DNA of 64,000 nucleotides from Mucilaginibacter cryoferens (GTDB lineage: Bacteria; Bacteroidota; Bacteroidia; Sphingobacteriales; Sphingobacteriaceae): assembly GCF_014205845.1 (NCBI RefSeq), contig NZ_JACHCR010000019.1:62001-126000 (forward strand), in the 5' to 3' direction. A program made the translations under genes and the position numbers. Below are positions 43,241 to 53,978 of this stretch, one piece after another; positions within the stretch are counted from its first letter, which is position 1, and each line of letters begins with the position of its first letter. The notes beneath the pieces are model-generated. The model was not told the DNA's origin and did not search any database. It saw nothing but the letters and a program-made list of their open reading frames with translations.

Positions 43241-44119
43241 AAAAAAGTTGGTTAGTTGGCGATATTTAAATCGGCCGTTATTAATATACGGGTTAATTGT
43301 TTGTAAAAGAGTTAGATAAAAAAGAGCATATGTGTCATTACCTTTGAGGCCGTATAAATATTGGCTAAAGGCAGTTATCAGGATAACTGCCTTTAGCCAA
43401 CTGGGCGTTAAAAAAAATAATAATAAGGCAGTTGCCATTCCGCTTAACGCGGAGTTTAACATCAGTTTCATTTTTCGATAAGATAAAACGGGCCTGATCC
43501 GGTTTATTTGTTTAATTGGTTAAACCTTGTTTTCAGGTGCGGAATTACAATTAATAAAAACATGCAATTAAAATGAACAAAAGACAACCGATGGAACAAC
43601 GGGCATATTTTAGTTAGCAATTGTTGAATGGGTAGCAGGTTTATTAATTGATTAGTAAAACTACAGATGAGATAATTTAATGAAGGGATGTAAAAGTTAG
43701 AAAATAGGGAGGTAAATGTTAATTTTTAAGAAAAAATTGTGGGTTCTGTGGGTGTTTTGCATAAACAGCTGTCTTATCTGAAGGAGAATTTATAAAATGG
43801 TGTAGAGAATCTGTGTTAACTACTTAATAAACTGTAAATAAAAGTGTTTCGTCGCTTTTTTTTAACTGGATGAGCCGGATAGCCTCCTAAATAACAACCT
43901 GTAACAAGCTTTATTTCACTGTAAGTTCAGGCATGGCCCGTACCATAGTATCGGCAACCCGTTTGCTTCAGAGTAGGCTATTTATTTTCCGCTGATCAAA
44001 TGAAGGAATTGCCACTTTTATCTCTTTAATTACGAATTTATCTTACTTTTATGCTATCTAAGGTGTACTGGATTGCCAAGGGCCAGGCTCCTGATTTCGA
44101 AGATCTCAACTAAATTTTA
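43241..44119. other. Divergent intergenic region between GH5 and HTCS
   Basis: About 880 bp without a recognised gene. The minus frame from 43471 stays open but reads as implausible protein. A 19-bp perfect hairpin at 43361-43400 lies in the GH5 5' leader. AT-rich runs and GTTAA words near 43512 and 43815 are the only other features seen. Confidence 0.45.
43361..43400 (-). repeat. 19-bp perfect hairpin in the GH5 leader
   Basis: Arms at 43361-43379 (TTGGCTAAAGGCAGTTATC) and 43382-43400 are exact reverse complements with a 2-nt loop. It sits about 120 nt before the GH5 start codon. It could be a terminator of a leader RNA, an operator or a dispersed palindrome. Confidence 0.7.
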
Positions 44120-47100
44120 ATGCGTGTAAAACTTTATATTGTCGTTTCAGTGTTGTTTTTTGTTTACACGAACAATTTTGCGCAAAACAGCCAATACCAG
44201 TTTTCGCGGCTCAATATAAGCAACGGGTTATCTCACAACAAGGTTAGTTGCATATTTAAAGATCCCAAAGGCTTCATGTGGTTCGGCACGGCTTCGGGCC
44301 TTAACCGTTATGACGGCTATACTTTTAAAGTATTTAAGCACGATGTAAATAACAAAAACTCCGTTAATGAGGATTTTATAAACAATATTTTTGAAGGGCC
44401 TGAAAAAAAATTATGGGTAATAACCCCGGCTGGATATTCTTTTTATGACCCCGAAACGGAGCAGTTTAACAATGACGTATCGTCAGTGCTCCATGCTTGC
44501 AAACTTCCGGGATATCCGTTCGTTTCCAAGATACTTCACAACGGCAAAGGCGACTTCTGGTTTTTGTGTCCCGATTCCGGTCTTTACAGGTATAATGAGC
44601 TGAAAAAAACTGCCACGCGTTATTATCATCACCATGATTCCAGCCCATTATTATATTCAAGTTCTGTTACAGACATTGTGCAGGATGCAAACAGCAACAT
44701 TTGGCTTGCTTATGACGATGGCGTAGTAGAGCTATTTGATGTAAAACGTAATGCAATTACTTACCATACTGATATTTTTAAAAAAGCCGCTAATAACAGG
44801 GGTAAGGACTACTCGATAACTATAGATAGTGAAGGCGATCTCTGGGTGTTTAACCCCAATATGGATTCCGGCGTTTATTATTACAGCCGCCGTACCGGCC
44901 GGTTTCGGTACATCACAAAAGAATCGGCAGAAACTCCGCTTACATCGAATAACATCACTAATATCGTTCAGGCTGGCGACGGCCTTATGTGGATTTCTAC
45001 TGATCATGGCGGAATAAACTTATTGGATAAAAAAAGTGGAAAAATTACTTATTTATTAAACAGGGAAGATGACGCAAAATCGTTGGGACAAAACACGGTG
45101 TCGCTTTACAAAGACAACAAAGGCATTATTTGGGCTCGTACGCTCAGGGAAGGGATAAGTTATTATCATAAAAATATTATCAGGTTCCCGTTATATAGGC
45201 ACTTTGCCTCAGATCCCCGGAGTCTCAGCTTTGAAGATGTTAATAAATTTGCTGAAGATAAAAGCGGCAACTTATGGGTTGGTACCAATGGAGGCGGTTT
45301 AATTTATTTTGATCGCAAAACAGGCAAGTTTACCCAGTATAAACACGATCCGGCAAACCCCAACAGCCTCAGTAGTGATATTATTGTAAGCTTATGTATC
45401 GACCATGACCAGCAACTATGGATAGGTACCTATTTTGGCGGGCTGAATCATTTCGACGGAAAAAATTTTATTCATTACAAACATAATGACAAGGTGCCCA
45501 CGAGCATTGCTGATGACCGTGTGTGGAATATCCTGGAAGATTCATCAAACCGGTTATGGATAGGCACTTTTGCGGCGGGTTTGCAAATATTTGACAGAGA
45601 CAAACAAATATTTTCATCTCCCTTTAAGCAAACGGATATCAGGGCGCCTTATATATCTGCACTCTTTGAGGACACCAAAGGTAATCTCTGGGTAGGAGGA
45701 TATTTGGGCATAGATAAAATATTAAAAAACGGACGTGGCATTATTCATTATAATAAAAAGAAAAATGACCCTAACAGTTTGACTGGCGATGATATCAATA
45801 GTATCACTCAGGATAGCCGTGGCCTGATGTGGATAGCGACAAGGGACGGACTGAGTATATTGAACCCCGAAACCAACCGTTTTATCTCGCTGACAAAAAA
45901 GGACGGGTTGCCCGACAACCAGGTTTTGAATGTATTGGAAGATAACAGGGGGGCCATGTGGCTAAGTACATCAAAAGGGCTGGGCCGAATAACATTGACA
46001 CCCGACAACGGCACCTCTAAGTTTCAATTTGAACGCTTTGATGAAACAGATGGCCTACAGGGCAGAGAGTTCACTGTAAATGCAGCTTTAAAAACCAGTA
46101 AAGGGGAATTGGTATTTGGTGGCTCGCACGGCTTCAATATTTTCGACCCACAGAGTATTCATCCGAATATAGATGAGCCTAAATTAATTTTCACCGATTT
46201 TCAGCTATTCAACAAAAGTATAGCAGCCAATGAAGAAGTTGACGGCCATGTCGTGTTATCTAAAGCAATTTCGGCCACACAGGAAATAACGCTGAACCAC
46301 AGCGAAAATGTGTTCACCATTGAATTTGCCGCCTTAAATTTCTTTAACCCCAATAAAATAACGCATCAGTATATGATGGAAGGTTTTGATAAAGGGTGGC
46401 TTACTGCAAATAATGCCACCCGGAAAGCTACCTATACTAACCTTGACGGAGGCGATTATACTTTTAAGGTACGGGCTATTGGCCAGGAGGGAAAATGGAA
46501 ACCCAGCTATATAAAATTAAAAATTAAGGTATTACCCCCGTTCTGGAAATCTACTTTAGCTTATGTTATTTACCTGTTGATGATAACCGGGACTCTCTTT
46601 TTTATACGCCGGCGCGGAATACAAAAAATAAGGAGACAATTCATAGCAGAGAAAGAAAAATTTATAGCAGAGAAAGAAAAACAGGAAGCAAAATTGATAA
46701 TTGAACAGGAGCGCCAGGAGGTTAAGCGAATGCGAGATCTTGATCAACTGAAAACTAAATTTTTGACCAACGTAAGTCACGAGTTCAGGACACCGATTTC
46801 GCTGATCATGGCACCCGTCGAAAAAATGCTTACCCGAGCTGATCAGGAACAGAAACAACAGCTGGGCATGATTGGAAAAAACGCCAGGCGATTGTTGAAC
46901 ATGGTAAACCAGTTGCTTGATTTTAGGAAGATGGAAGTTCAGGAGTTGAAACTGCATAGCAAGCCAGGGGATATGGTGAAGTTCATCAACGAGATATACC
47001 TTTCGTTTACTGATATAGCTGAACAAAAAGAGATTAATTTTATTTTTGATACCACGATTGATTCGTTGTTTACCAGTTTTGACCATGATAAGATAGAAAG

Positions 47101-48325
47101 GATATTGTTTAACCTACTATCAAATGCCTTTAAATTTACACTGCCCGGCGGCCAGGTAAGCGTCTTGCTTAATGTAGATAGCGAAACCGGTGATACCCCG
47201 CTTGAAATTAAGGTGATTGATACCGGTATTGGTATTCCGCATGAAAAACAAAGTAAAATTTTCGAACGGTTTTTTCAACATGATATTCCGGAGTCGATGA
47301 TTAACCAGGGCAGCGGCATTGGCCTTGCAATTACCCATGAGTTTGTGAAAATGCACGGAGGAGAAATAACCGTTGAGAGCGAGCCAGATCGCGGCAGTTG
47401 TTTTAGTGTTAAACTACCGTTTGTTATCTATAACAGTCGGGAAAAGGACCTGCCATCAGACGATGAAATTGATAACGATAGTGTAAACGAAATTACTCAT
47501 AATGAAGATAAAAGTATTTCCAAAGAGCCGCGATCAAATAAAAAGCAGGTAGTTCTTTTAGTTGAGGATAACGATGATTTTCGTTTTTATCTGAAAGACA
47601 ATTTAAAAGATGTGTTTTTTTTAATCGAAGCTTCAAACGGGAGGGAGGGCTGGCAAAAGGCCCTCTCGCAACATCCTGATATTATTATAAGTGATATCAG
47701 CATGCCCGGGATGACAGGAATTGAGTTGTGCAAAAAACTAAAGAAGGACAAACGTACCTCGCACATTCCTGTTGTTCTGTTAACCGCGTTAACTGGTGAC
47801 GAAGAACAGATAAAGGGCTTGGAAATTGGCGCTAATGATTACATGACAAAGCCATTTAATTTTGAAATATTGATTTCAAAAATCAAAAATATCTTAACTC
47901 TTCGGGATACCTATAAACGCACGTACAAAAAGCAGATGGATGTGCAATTGCAGGAAACTCCTTTAGAAAATGAGGATGAAAAACTGTTAAGGTGTATTGT
48001 TGAATATATAGAATCGAATATAGTAAACGAGAGCCTTTCGGTAAAAGAATTAAGCAGCAAGATGAATATGAGCCGTGTATCGCTTTATAAAAAAGTTTTA
48101 ATGCTTACGGGTAAGTCGCCTGTTGACTTTATTCGTTCTATAAGACTTAAAAAAGCAGTGTATTTGCTTGAGACCAGCCAGTTGACGATCAGTCAGATTG
48201 GCTACGAAGTTGGCTTTAATTCTCCCAAATATTTTACAAAAGCATTTAAGGATGAGTATAACATCCCACCCTCTGCCTATGTCAGTTCAATTCGCCAACA
48301 AAAACTGGAAGAAAAGAACGGTTAA
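44120..48325 (+). CDS. Hybrid two-component system regulator (HTCS)
   Basis: A 1401-residue single-protein sensor and regulator. Signal peptide to about residue 22; two-component propeller repeats (LWIGTxxGGL-type blades) to about residue 690; Y_Y_Y domain about 720-795; membrane helix near 805-825. The histidine kinase has H887 in VSHEFRTPISLI and the ATP-binding motifs LLSNAFKFT, DTGIGIPHEKQ and GSGIGLAIT. A receiver domain has D1192 in SDISMPGMTG, and an AraC-type helix-turn-helix ends the protein (LTISQIGYEVGFNSPKYFTKAF). The periplasmic propeller senses oligosaccharides and the C-terminus activates the adjacent locus. It lies upstream of SusC, on the same strand. Confidence 0.96.
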   Translation: MRVKLYIVVSVLFFVYTNNFAQNSQYQFSRLNISNGLSHNKVSCIFKDPKGFMWFGTASGLNRYDGYTFKVFKHDVNNKNSVNEDFINNIFEGPEKKLWVITPAGYSFYDPETEQFNNDVSSVLHACKLPGYPFVSKILHNGKGDFWFLCPDSGLYRYNELKKTATRYYHHHDSSPLLYSSSVTDIVQDANSNIWLAYDDGVVELFDVKRNAITYHTDIFKKAANNRGKDYSITIDSEGDLWVFNPNMDSGVYYYSRRTGRFRYITKESAETPLTSNNITNIVQAGDGLMWISTDHGGINLLDKKSGKITYLLNREDDAKSLGQNTVSLYKDNKGIIWARTLREGISYYHKNIIRFPLYRHFASDPRSLSFEDVNKFAEDKSGNLWVGTNGGGLIYFDRKTGKFTQYKHDPANPNSLSSDIIVSLCIDHDQQLWIGTYFGGLNHFDGKNFIHYKHNDKVPTSIADDRVWNILEDSSNRLWIGTFAAGLQIFDRDKQIFSSPFKQTDIRAPYISALFEDTKGNLWVGGYLGIDKILKNGRGIIHYNKKKNDPNSLTGDDINSITQDSRGLMWIATRDGLSILNPETNRFISLTKKDGLPDNQVLNVLEDNRGAMWLSTSKGLGRITLTPDNGTSKFQFERFDETDGLQGREFTVNAALKTSKGELVFGGSHGFNIFDPQSIHPNIDEPKLIFTDFQLFNKSIAANEEVDGHVVLSKAISATQEITLNHSENVFTIEFAALNFFNPNKITHQYMMEGFDKGWLTANNATRKATYTNLDGGDYTFKVRAIGQEGKWKPSYIKLKIKVLPPFWKSTLAYVIYLLMITGTLFFIRRRGIQKIRRQFIAEKEKFIAEKEKQEAKLIIEQERQEVKRMRDLDQLKTKFLTNVSHEFRTPISLIMAPVEKMLTRADQEQKQQLGMIGKNARRLLNMVNQLLDFRKMEVQELKLHSKPGDMVKFINEIYLSFTDIAEQKEINFIFDTTIDSLFTSFDHDKIERILFNLLSNAFKFTLPGGQVSVLLNVDSETGDTPLEIKVIDTGIGIPHEKQSKIFERFFQHDIPESMINQGSGIGLAITHEFVKMHGGEITVESEPDRGSCFSVKLPFVIYNSREKDLPSDDEIDNDSVNEITHNEDKSISKEPRSNKKQVVLLVEDNDDFRFYLKDNLKDVFFLIEASNGREGWQKALSQHPDIIISDISMPGMTGIELCKKLKKDKRTSHIPVVLLTALTGDEEQIKGLEIGANDYMTKPFNFEILISKIKNILTLRDTYKRTYKKQMDVQLQETPLENEDEKLLRCIVEYIESNIVNESLSVKELSSKMNMSRVSLYKKVLMLTGKSPVDFIRSIRLKKAVYLLETSQLTISQIGYEVGFNSPKYFTKAFKDEYNIPPSAYVSSIRQQKLEEKNG

Positions 48326-49141
48326 TTAAATTTAACCAATTTATTGCCTAGGGCAAACGCATCTAATTGGGTTAACATAACTTAACACATTTCAGAAAAA
48401 AATATTCATAAATATTTGATAGTAAATATTTTATAGTAAACATGGTTAACACTAAAATGGTCGCGCAATTTAGGCGCATTCAAATATTTGTGCCTGTTGT
48501 TGGCCAATACAGGTCCCTTCGGTAGACGGATCATTTAACCACGATCTGCCAATAAAAACAAGCTATCGTTTGATGCTTATATCTTCCCGACGCCATAAGC
48601 TCATTCCATTAGCTATTTTGATGCGTTTGCCTTGCCAATTACTCCCGATTGTTGTCATTGGAGTCAATATTTTGCAAAAAAATAAAGGAAACATGAATGT
48701 GGAGTAGTTTAAAGTAATTTAACGCATTGATTTTTAGAGTTTTATAAAGTGGTTAACATTTTAGGCTGTATTCATTATCAAATTCGGTAGTCCTTTCTTT
48801 TTAACAATCATAGTTTCATCCCCCAGAATATCAGCTCAAGGTAATGTGTTTAAAGACGTTGCTTTTGAACAATATTCCACCAATAACCAATTGGACCAAC
48901 AGTTAACTTTTTTGAATTAGTAAGCATGTACCTGACTGCACCTGAAGTTTTTTAACTGATTGTTCGGGCAGCGGTTTCATGTGAAGAAACTAACAGTAAA
49001 GTAGTTTTCAAAGTTTGTTTTTGAGTATTGGGCCACCTGAAAAAATATGATAACAAAACAATTATGAATGAAATAAAAACCAATTAATTACTAACCAAAA
49101 ACCAATGAACCAATTATCAAACCTTAAAATCCTTTTAAAAG
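48326..49141 (+). promoter_or_regulatory. Long leader / promoter region of the SusC operon
   Basis: About 815 bp without a credible gene. GTTAAC words occur at 48371-48376, in TGGTTAAC at 48443-48450, in TGGTTAACATTTT at 48750-48762 and near 48901, possible elements of an HTCS-bound site or just AT-rich repeats. No convincing TAnnTTTG promoter was located. A 14-codon reading frame overlaps the SusC start. Confidence 0.4.
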
Positions 49142-49149
49142 ATGGATAA
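49105..49149 (+). other. Short upstream reading frame overlapping the SusC start
   Basis: ATG at 49105 opens a 14-codon frame (MNQLSNLKILLKDG) ending TAA at 49147-49149. The SusC ATG at 49142 lies inside its last codons in another frame, so termination and initiation could be coupled. There is no Shine-Dalgarno site. Expression is not shown. Confidence 0.35.
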
Positions 49150-52100
49150 AAATTTACAAAGAAGAGTGAAACACCAGATTTCATTATTTATCACGGGCAT
49201 GTTTCTTTATTTTTCTGCCCATGCGCAAACCGTAAATATTACGGGCAAAATAACAAGTTTCGATGATGATGCGCCAATGCCAGGAGTAAGTATCAAAATT
49301 AAAGGGACGGGCCTCGGGACTATATCCAGTATTGACGGTAGTTATTCAATAGCTGCTGAACCTGGTAAAGTGCTCGTTTTTAACTTTTTAGGTTATGCGC
49401 CACGGGAAATAACGGTTAAGCAAGCTGGCGCAATTAATGTCAGGCTCAATTCAACATCCAGCAACTTGAACGAGATTGTTGTTATTGGTTATGCTAAAGC
49501 GCCGAGACCAGATGTAACGGGCTCTATCAGTTCCATATCGGGAACCAATCTGCGCCAAACGCAACCAACTACTATTGACCAGGCCCTGCAAGGTAAAGTT
49601 GCAGGGGTTGTGGTGCAACAGATATCGGGTCAGCCTGGTGGGGGCGTATCTATCCAAATACGTGGCGTGTCGTCAATAAGCGGCTCTAATTCGCCATTAT
49701 ACATAATAGATGGTATTATTATTCCACCGGTCGGTGATCCGGGTAACGGTTCAAATCCATTAAATGCTATCAATCCTTCCGAAATAGAATCCATAGATGT
49801 ATTGAAAGATGCTTCGGCAACGGCCATATACGGTTCGCAGGCAACTAATGGCGTAGTTGTTATCACTACAAAAAGGGGCAAAGCCGGCCCACCGCAGATA
49901 ACTTATGATTTCTATACCGGTTACCAGGAAATGCTAAAACGACTCCCCACAGTAAATTTGCAGCAGTTTGCTACTATCATTAATGCCCGGGGCCTTGTCT
50001 GGGGCTTTGATACCAGGCCCCAATTTGCCAACCCTCAATACCTGGGCCCTGGTACCGACTGGCAAAAAGAATTATTCAGGAAGGCTCCGATGATGAATCA
50101 CACACTTACAATAAGCGGCGGAGATGCCAGGACCCAATATTTATTATCAACCTCGTATTTTGACCAGGAAGGGATAGCCCTTGGATCTGATTTTAAAAGA
50201 TACTCGGTAAGGCTGAATTTAGATAACAAAACCACTAATTGGCTAAAAATAGGTACCAGCCTTCAATTGGCGCATATTAATGAAAGTGTAAATACAACCT
50301 CCGGTAATGTAATTGGAACCGCACTAAGCAATAGCCCTGATGTTGTGGTAAGAAACCCTGATGGATCCTATGGCGGTGTTACCGATCCTAACGGTTGGGT
50401 AGCACCTGTTGCCAACCCGATAGCAATAGCCAAAATTGTAAAAGACCTGAGAAGGAGGGATCAGATATTCGGCAATGTGTATGCCGAAGTACAATTTACT
50501 AAAGACCTGACGCTGCGAAATGAACTATCCGGTAATTTCGATTTTAATACGGAAAATAGATATTCGCCAACTTATAGTTTTGGCAAAAGTGCTGTCAGCC
50601 TTAATTTCGGTTCCTCAAATGCCGGCCAAAATTTTTATATAGCAATACGCAATTTTTTAACTTATAACCATAATTTCAAAAAACTTCATGTTGATGCCTT
50701 AGCGGGGCATGAATCGCAGGAGAGAACTTTTGAATATCTTTACGCCGGGCGAAGGAATTTTGCTTCAGACAATGTGCAGGCCATTAATGGCGGGGATGCT
50801 ACCACGGCCACAAACTCGGGCGATAATTCACAATCAAGCCCTACCGGCGGCAATGCACAGGAATCCTGGTTCGGCCGTCTCAATTTTTCCTGGGATGACA
50901 GATACCTGCTCACCGGCAATATACGGAATGATGGTTCTTCAAATTTCTCCCCCAATAATCGTTGGGTTACTACCTATTCGGGTGGGTTTGCCTGGAAAAT
51001 TAATAACGAGGCGTTTTTAAAAGGCGTAAAATCTATCAACGAGTTGAAGCTGAGGCTTGGTTATGGGCTTACTAACAATCAAGGTATACCGGGCAATACT
51101 TTTGTAACCCAACTTACATCGGTGCCTAACAGCCTGTCAGGTGTAGCGCAGTTTCAAAACAATTTGGCAAATCCGAATGTGAAGTGGGAAAAAACTGATT
51201 ATTACAATGCCGGGATCGACGCATCGTTCTGGAACGGGCGGTTAGGTTTTTCATTAGATGTTTATGATCGCGAAACACACGGCCTTTTATTACAGGTGCC
51301 GCTTCCTGAATACTCTGGTACTGTATCGGGCTGGGGGCCGGGGGCTATGCAAGCGCCTTATGCCAATGTAGGCTCGCTAAGCAACAAAGGGTTTGATTTC
51401 CAAATCAACTCTACCAATATTATTTCTAAAAATTTCACCTGGAAAACTACTTTTACCATATCGCGAAATAACAACAAAGTGACCAGTTTAGGTGCAGGTG
51501 GAGACCAGGCCAACTTAAGCCAAAAATCTTATACAATTAATGATATCATTGAAAAAACGGTGGTGGGCCAGCCCATTGGCGAATTTTACGGCTATGTATT
51601 TGACGGGATATTTTCAAAGCCAAGTGATTTTCTAACACATGCCCGGCCTGCCGACCCCAATGGTAACCCCTATCCGGTTTCTTCGGCAGGTGGGGGGATC
51701 TGGTACGGCGACCGTATGTTCAAGGATTTAAATGGCGACGGTGTTATCGACTCAAAAGATCAAACCTTTTTGGGCTCCCCGATCCCCAAATTCCAGTATG
51801 GTATCAATAATACATTTAACTACAAAAATTTTGACCTGAATATTTTCTTCAGCGGCAGTTATGGCAACAAAGTATTCAATCAAATAGCTATACCGGAAAA
51901 TGATCCGGGAAATCATGCCACTTTTTTCACATCGGTACTAAATTATGCGAAACTGGCCCTGGTAGATCCCAAAGGCTCTGCAACCGATGTTAACAATGTA
52001 TATGTTACCAATCCAAATACTACTGTTTTTGGGCTGAGAAACGATAATACTAATACTAATAACCGACCTAATAGTTTAATGATCGAGGATGGCTCATTCC

Positions 52101-52333
52101 TGCGGTGCAAAAATATCACCTTAGGTTACCGGATATCAGAAAGCCTTTTATCCAAAATATCTGTGCATTCTGTTAGGGTATATGCCAATGTGTCCAACGT
52201 ATTTTTAATTACAAAATATAAAGGCATGGATCCCGAGATAGGTTCATGGAACCCGCTTCAGGCAGGTTGGGACGCAGGTAATTATCCGCTGCCAAGAGTA
52301 TTTACTTTGGGTGCAAACATAACCTTGAAATAA
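49142..52333 (+). CDS. SusC/RagA family TonB-linked outer-membrane transporter
   Basis: A 1063-residue protein. Signal peptide about residues 1-29 (LFITGMFLYFSAHAQ); carboxypeptidase-regulatory-like domain about 30-115 (NITGKITSFDDDAPMPGVSI); plug domain about 120-235 with QIRGVSSISGSNSPLYIIDG and DVLKDASATAIYGSQATNGV; the rest is a 22-strand barrel that ends in FTLGANITLK. It imports oligosaccharides bound by its SusD partner, driven by TonB-ExbBD. It is followed 25 nt later by SusD. No STN domain is apparent, so anti-sigma signalling is not expected; the HTCS upstream is the likely controller. Complete. Confidence 0.97.
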   Translation: MDKNLQRRVKHQISLFITGMFLYFSAHAQTVNITGKITSFDDDAPMPGVSIKIKGTGLGTISSIDGSYSIAAEPGKVLVFNFLGYAPREITVKQAGAINVRLNSTSSNLNEIVVIGYAKAPRPDVTGSISSISGTNLRQTQPTTIDQALQGKVAGVVVQQISGQPGGGVSIQIRGVSSISGSNSPLYIIDGIIIPPVGDPGNGSNPLNAINPSEIESIDVLKDASATAIYGSQATNGVVVITTKRGKAGPPQITYDFYTGYQEMLKRLPTVNLQQFATIINARGLVWGFDTRPQFANPQYLGPGTDWQKELFRKAPMMNHTLTISGGDARTQYLLSTSYFDQEGIALGSDFKRYSVRLNLDNKTTNWLKIGTSLQLAHINESVNTTSGNVIGTALSNSPDVVVRNPDGSYGGVTDPNGWVAPVANPIAIAKIVKDLRRRDQIFGNVYAEVQFTKDLTLRNELSGNFDFNTENRYSPTYSFGKSAVSLNFGSSNAGQNFYIAIRNFLTYNHNFKKLHVDALAGHESQERTFEYLYAGRRNFASDNVQAINGGDATTATNSGDNSQSSPTGGNAQESWFGRLNFSWDDRYLLTGNIRNDGSSNFSPNNRWVTTYSGGFAWKINNEAFLKGVKSINELKLRLGYGLTNNQGIPGNTFVTQLTSVPNSLSGVAQFQNNLANPNVKWEKTDYYNAGIDASFWNGRLGFSLDVYDRETHGLLLQVPLPEYSGTVSGWGPGAMQAPYANVGSLSNKGFDFQINSTNIISKNFTWKTTFTISRNNNKVTSLGAGGDQANLSQKSYTINDIIEKTVVGQPIGEFYGYVFDGIFSKPSDFLTHARPADPNGNPYPVSSAGGGIWYGDRMFKDLNGDGVIDSKDQTFLGSPIPKFQYGINNTFNYKNFDLNIFFSGSYGNKVFNQIAIPENDPGNHATFFTSVLNYAKLALVDPKGSATDVNNVYVTNPNTTVFGLRNDNTNTNNRPNSLMIEDGSFLRCKNITLGYRISESLLSKISVHSVRVYANVSNVFLITKYKGMDPEIGSWNPLQAGWDAGNYPLPRVFTLGANITLK

Positions 52334-52358
52334 TAAAACGATTATCGATTTAAAATAT

Positions 52359-53954
52359 ATGTTTATGAAATCAATTCACAAAATTATCACCATACTGCTA
52401 TGTGTTGCCGCAATAGCCGGATGTAAAAAGAGTTTTTTGGACCGTCCGTCCAACTCGCAGATCAGTGCTAATACTTTTTACAAAACCACTTCCGAATTGC
52501 GGCTGGCTACGGCAAGCCTGTACGCCGGTTCAGAGTGGTTTCAATGGAACACTCAGGGCTACATACCACTTGGCGACGTATTGGCCGGTACCGCCAGCTT
52601 TCCGTATAACGGCGATTTGGTACAGCTTTTTACACGCACTATTACCGCTCAAAATGGCCTTGTAACCAATGGTTGGGTTGGCTTGTACAATGTTATAGCG
52701 CAATGTAATACTGTTATCAGTGCCATACAGCAACAGGCGTCTTCGTCAATTTCGGTGGCAGACAAAAATGCGGCCATAGCTGAGGCAAAATTTATTCGTG
52801 CCGTAGCTTATTATCATTTGGCGGTGTATTGGGGGGCTGTGCCAATTATTGAAGACAACAACAAACTGATAAAAGATCCGCTGCTTCCGCGCAACATTGT
52901 TTCGGATGTCTATAAATTCGTTGCTAAAGACCTGACTTACGCAGTGCAATATCTTCCAAAAACAGATGAAAAAGGCCGGGTAACTACCTGGTCGGCGCAG
53001 GGAATGCTGGGCAAGGTATATTTAACGATGTCCGGTTTAGGCAAAAGTGGCAGCCGCGACCAGGCCTTGTTGGACAGTGCCAAAAAGTATGCGGGCAACG
53101 TATGTAAAAATAGCAACTTAAATTTGTTTCCCAGCTATTATGATCTTTTCAAGGTACAAAACAACGATAGCCCTGAATCATTGTTCGCGCTCCAGTGGGC
53201 CGGAGGTGTGGGTTATGGTATTGGTAATGCCCTGCAACAATATTTTGCGCCAGATGGTAAAGTTACTCCTCAACAACAAGGTGGATGGGAGAACTTGGCG
53301 CCAAGCTATGATTTATACCAGATGTATTCGGGTAAGGATACGGTAAGGCGTAAAGCCACTATTATGCTTACCGGAGATTTTTATCCCGAATTGAATCAAG
53401 CCGGTGGTGGTTTTACGGCAAAAGCTCCAGGCCTGAAAAAACACATTGTCGGCACCGAAAAAGATAACAACCTGCCAACAATGGATTCCTGGTCATCTCC
53501 CGAACATAATGCAATCCTAAGGTTGGCCGATGTCTATTTGGTATATGCTGAAGCTATTTTGGGCAATAATGCTACTACAAGCGATGGTGACGCTATAACT
53601 TATTTTAATAAAGTGCGGGCAAGGGCCGGCGTGGATATTGTTACTGCAATAACCCCGGCATTACTGCGTACGGAAAGAAGGGTTGAACTTGCTTTTGAAG
53701 GACAATATTGGATAGACCTGGTTAGGTATTCTTATTATGATCCAACTAATGCGGTGAAGTTTCTTAATGATCAGGATCTTAATCACGGTCGGATTTCGTT
53801 TACTTATGACCCTGCAACGAAGATAGCCAGAAGGGATACTATTGCTCCGCCAGTTACGCTTCCGGCAACTATCGCTTCATTTACGTTGCCAATCCCTTCA
53901 TCCGAGTTGACTACTGACCCTAAATTGGCGCAGCCACCGGTACCCTATTATTAA
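52359..53954 (+). CDS. SusD/RagB family nutrient-binding outer-membrane lipoprotein
   Basis: A 531-residue surface lipoprotein. The lipobox is AIAGCKKSFLD (Cys about residue 22). The SusD family helical repeat architecture includes NAAIAEAKFIRAVAYYHLAVYWGAVPIIEDN and the C-terminal RTERRVELAFEGQYWIDLVRY. SusD lids the SusC barrel and captures oligosaccharides. It is separated from SusC by 25 nt and from the next lipoprotein gene by 24 nt, so all three are one operon. Second ATG at 52365 could also be the start. Aromatic residues of the glycan-binding platform cannot be assigned by eye. Confidence 0.96.
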   Translation: MFMKSIHKIITILLCVAAIAGCKKSFLDRPSNSQISANTFYKTTSELRLATASLYAGSEWFQWNTQGYIPLGDVLAGTASFPYNGDLVQLFTRTITAQNGLVTNGWVGLYNVIAQCNTVISAIQQQASSSISVADKNAAIAEAKFIRAVAYYHLAVYWGAVPIIEDNNKLIKDPLLPRNIVSDVYKFVAKDLTYAVQYLPKTDEKGRVTTWSAQGMLGKVYLTMSGLGKSGSRDQALLDSAKKYAGNVCKNSNLNLFPSYYDLFKVQNNDSPESLFALQWAGGVGYGIGNALQQYFAPDGKVTPQQQGGWENLAPSYDLYQMYSGKDTVRRKATIMLTGDFYPELNQAGGGFTAKAPGLKKHIVGTEKDNNLPTMDSWSSPEHNAILRLADVYLVYAEAILGNNATTSDGDAITYFNKVRARAGVDIVTAITPALLRTERRVELAFEGQYWIDLVRYSYYDPTNAVKFLNDQDLNHGRISFTYDPATKIARRDTIAPPVTLPATIASFTLPIPSSELTTDPKLAQPPVPYY

Positions 53955-53978
53955 TTAAAACATTTTAAATATATTGTT

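Noticed and set aside
43241..43471. N-terminal extension of the divergent GH5
   Set aside because: A proper lipoprotein signal begins at ATG 43240; the extension includes a hairpin and would bury the signal peptide.
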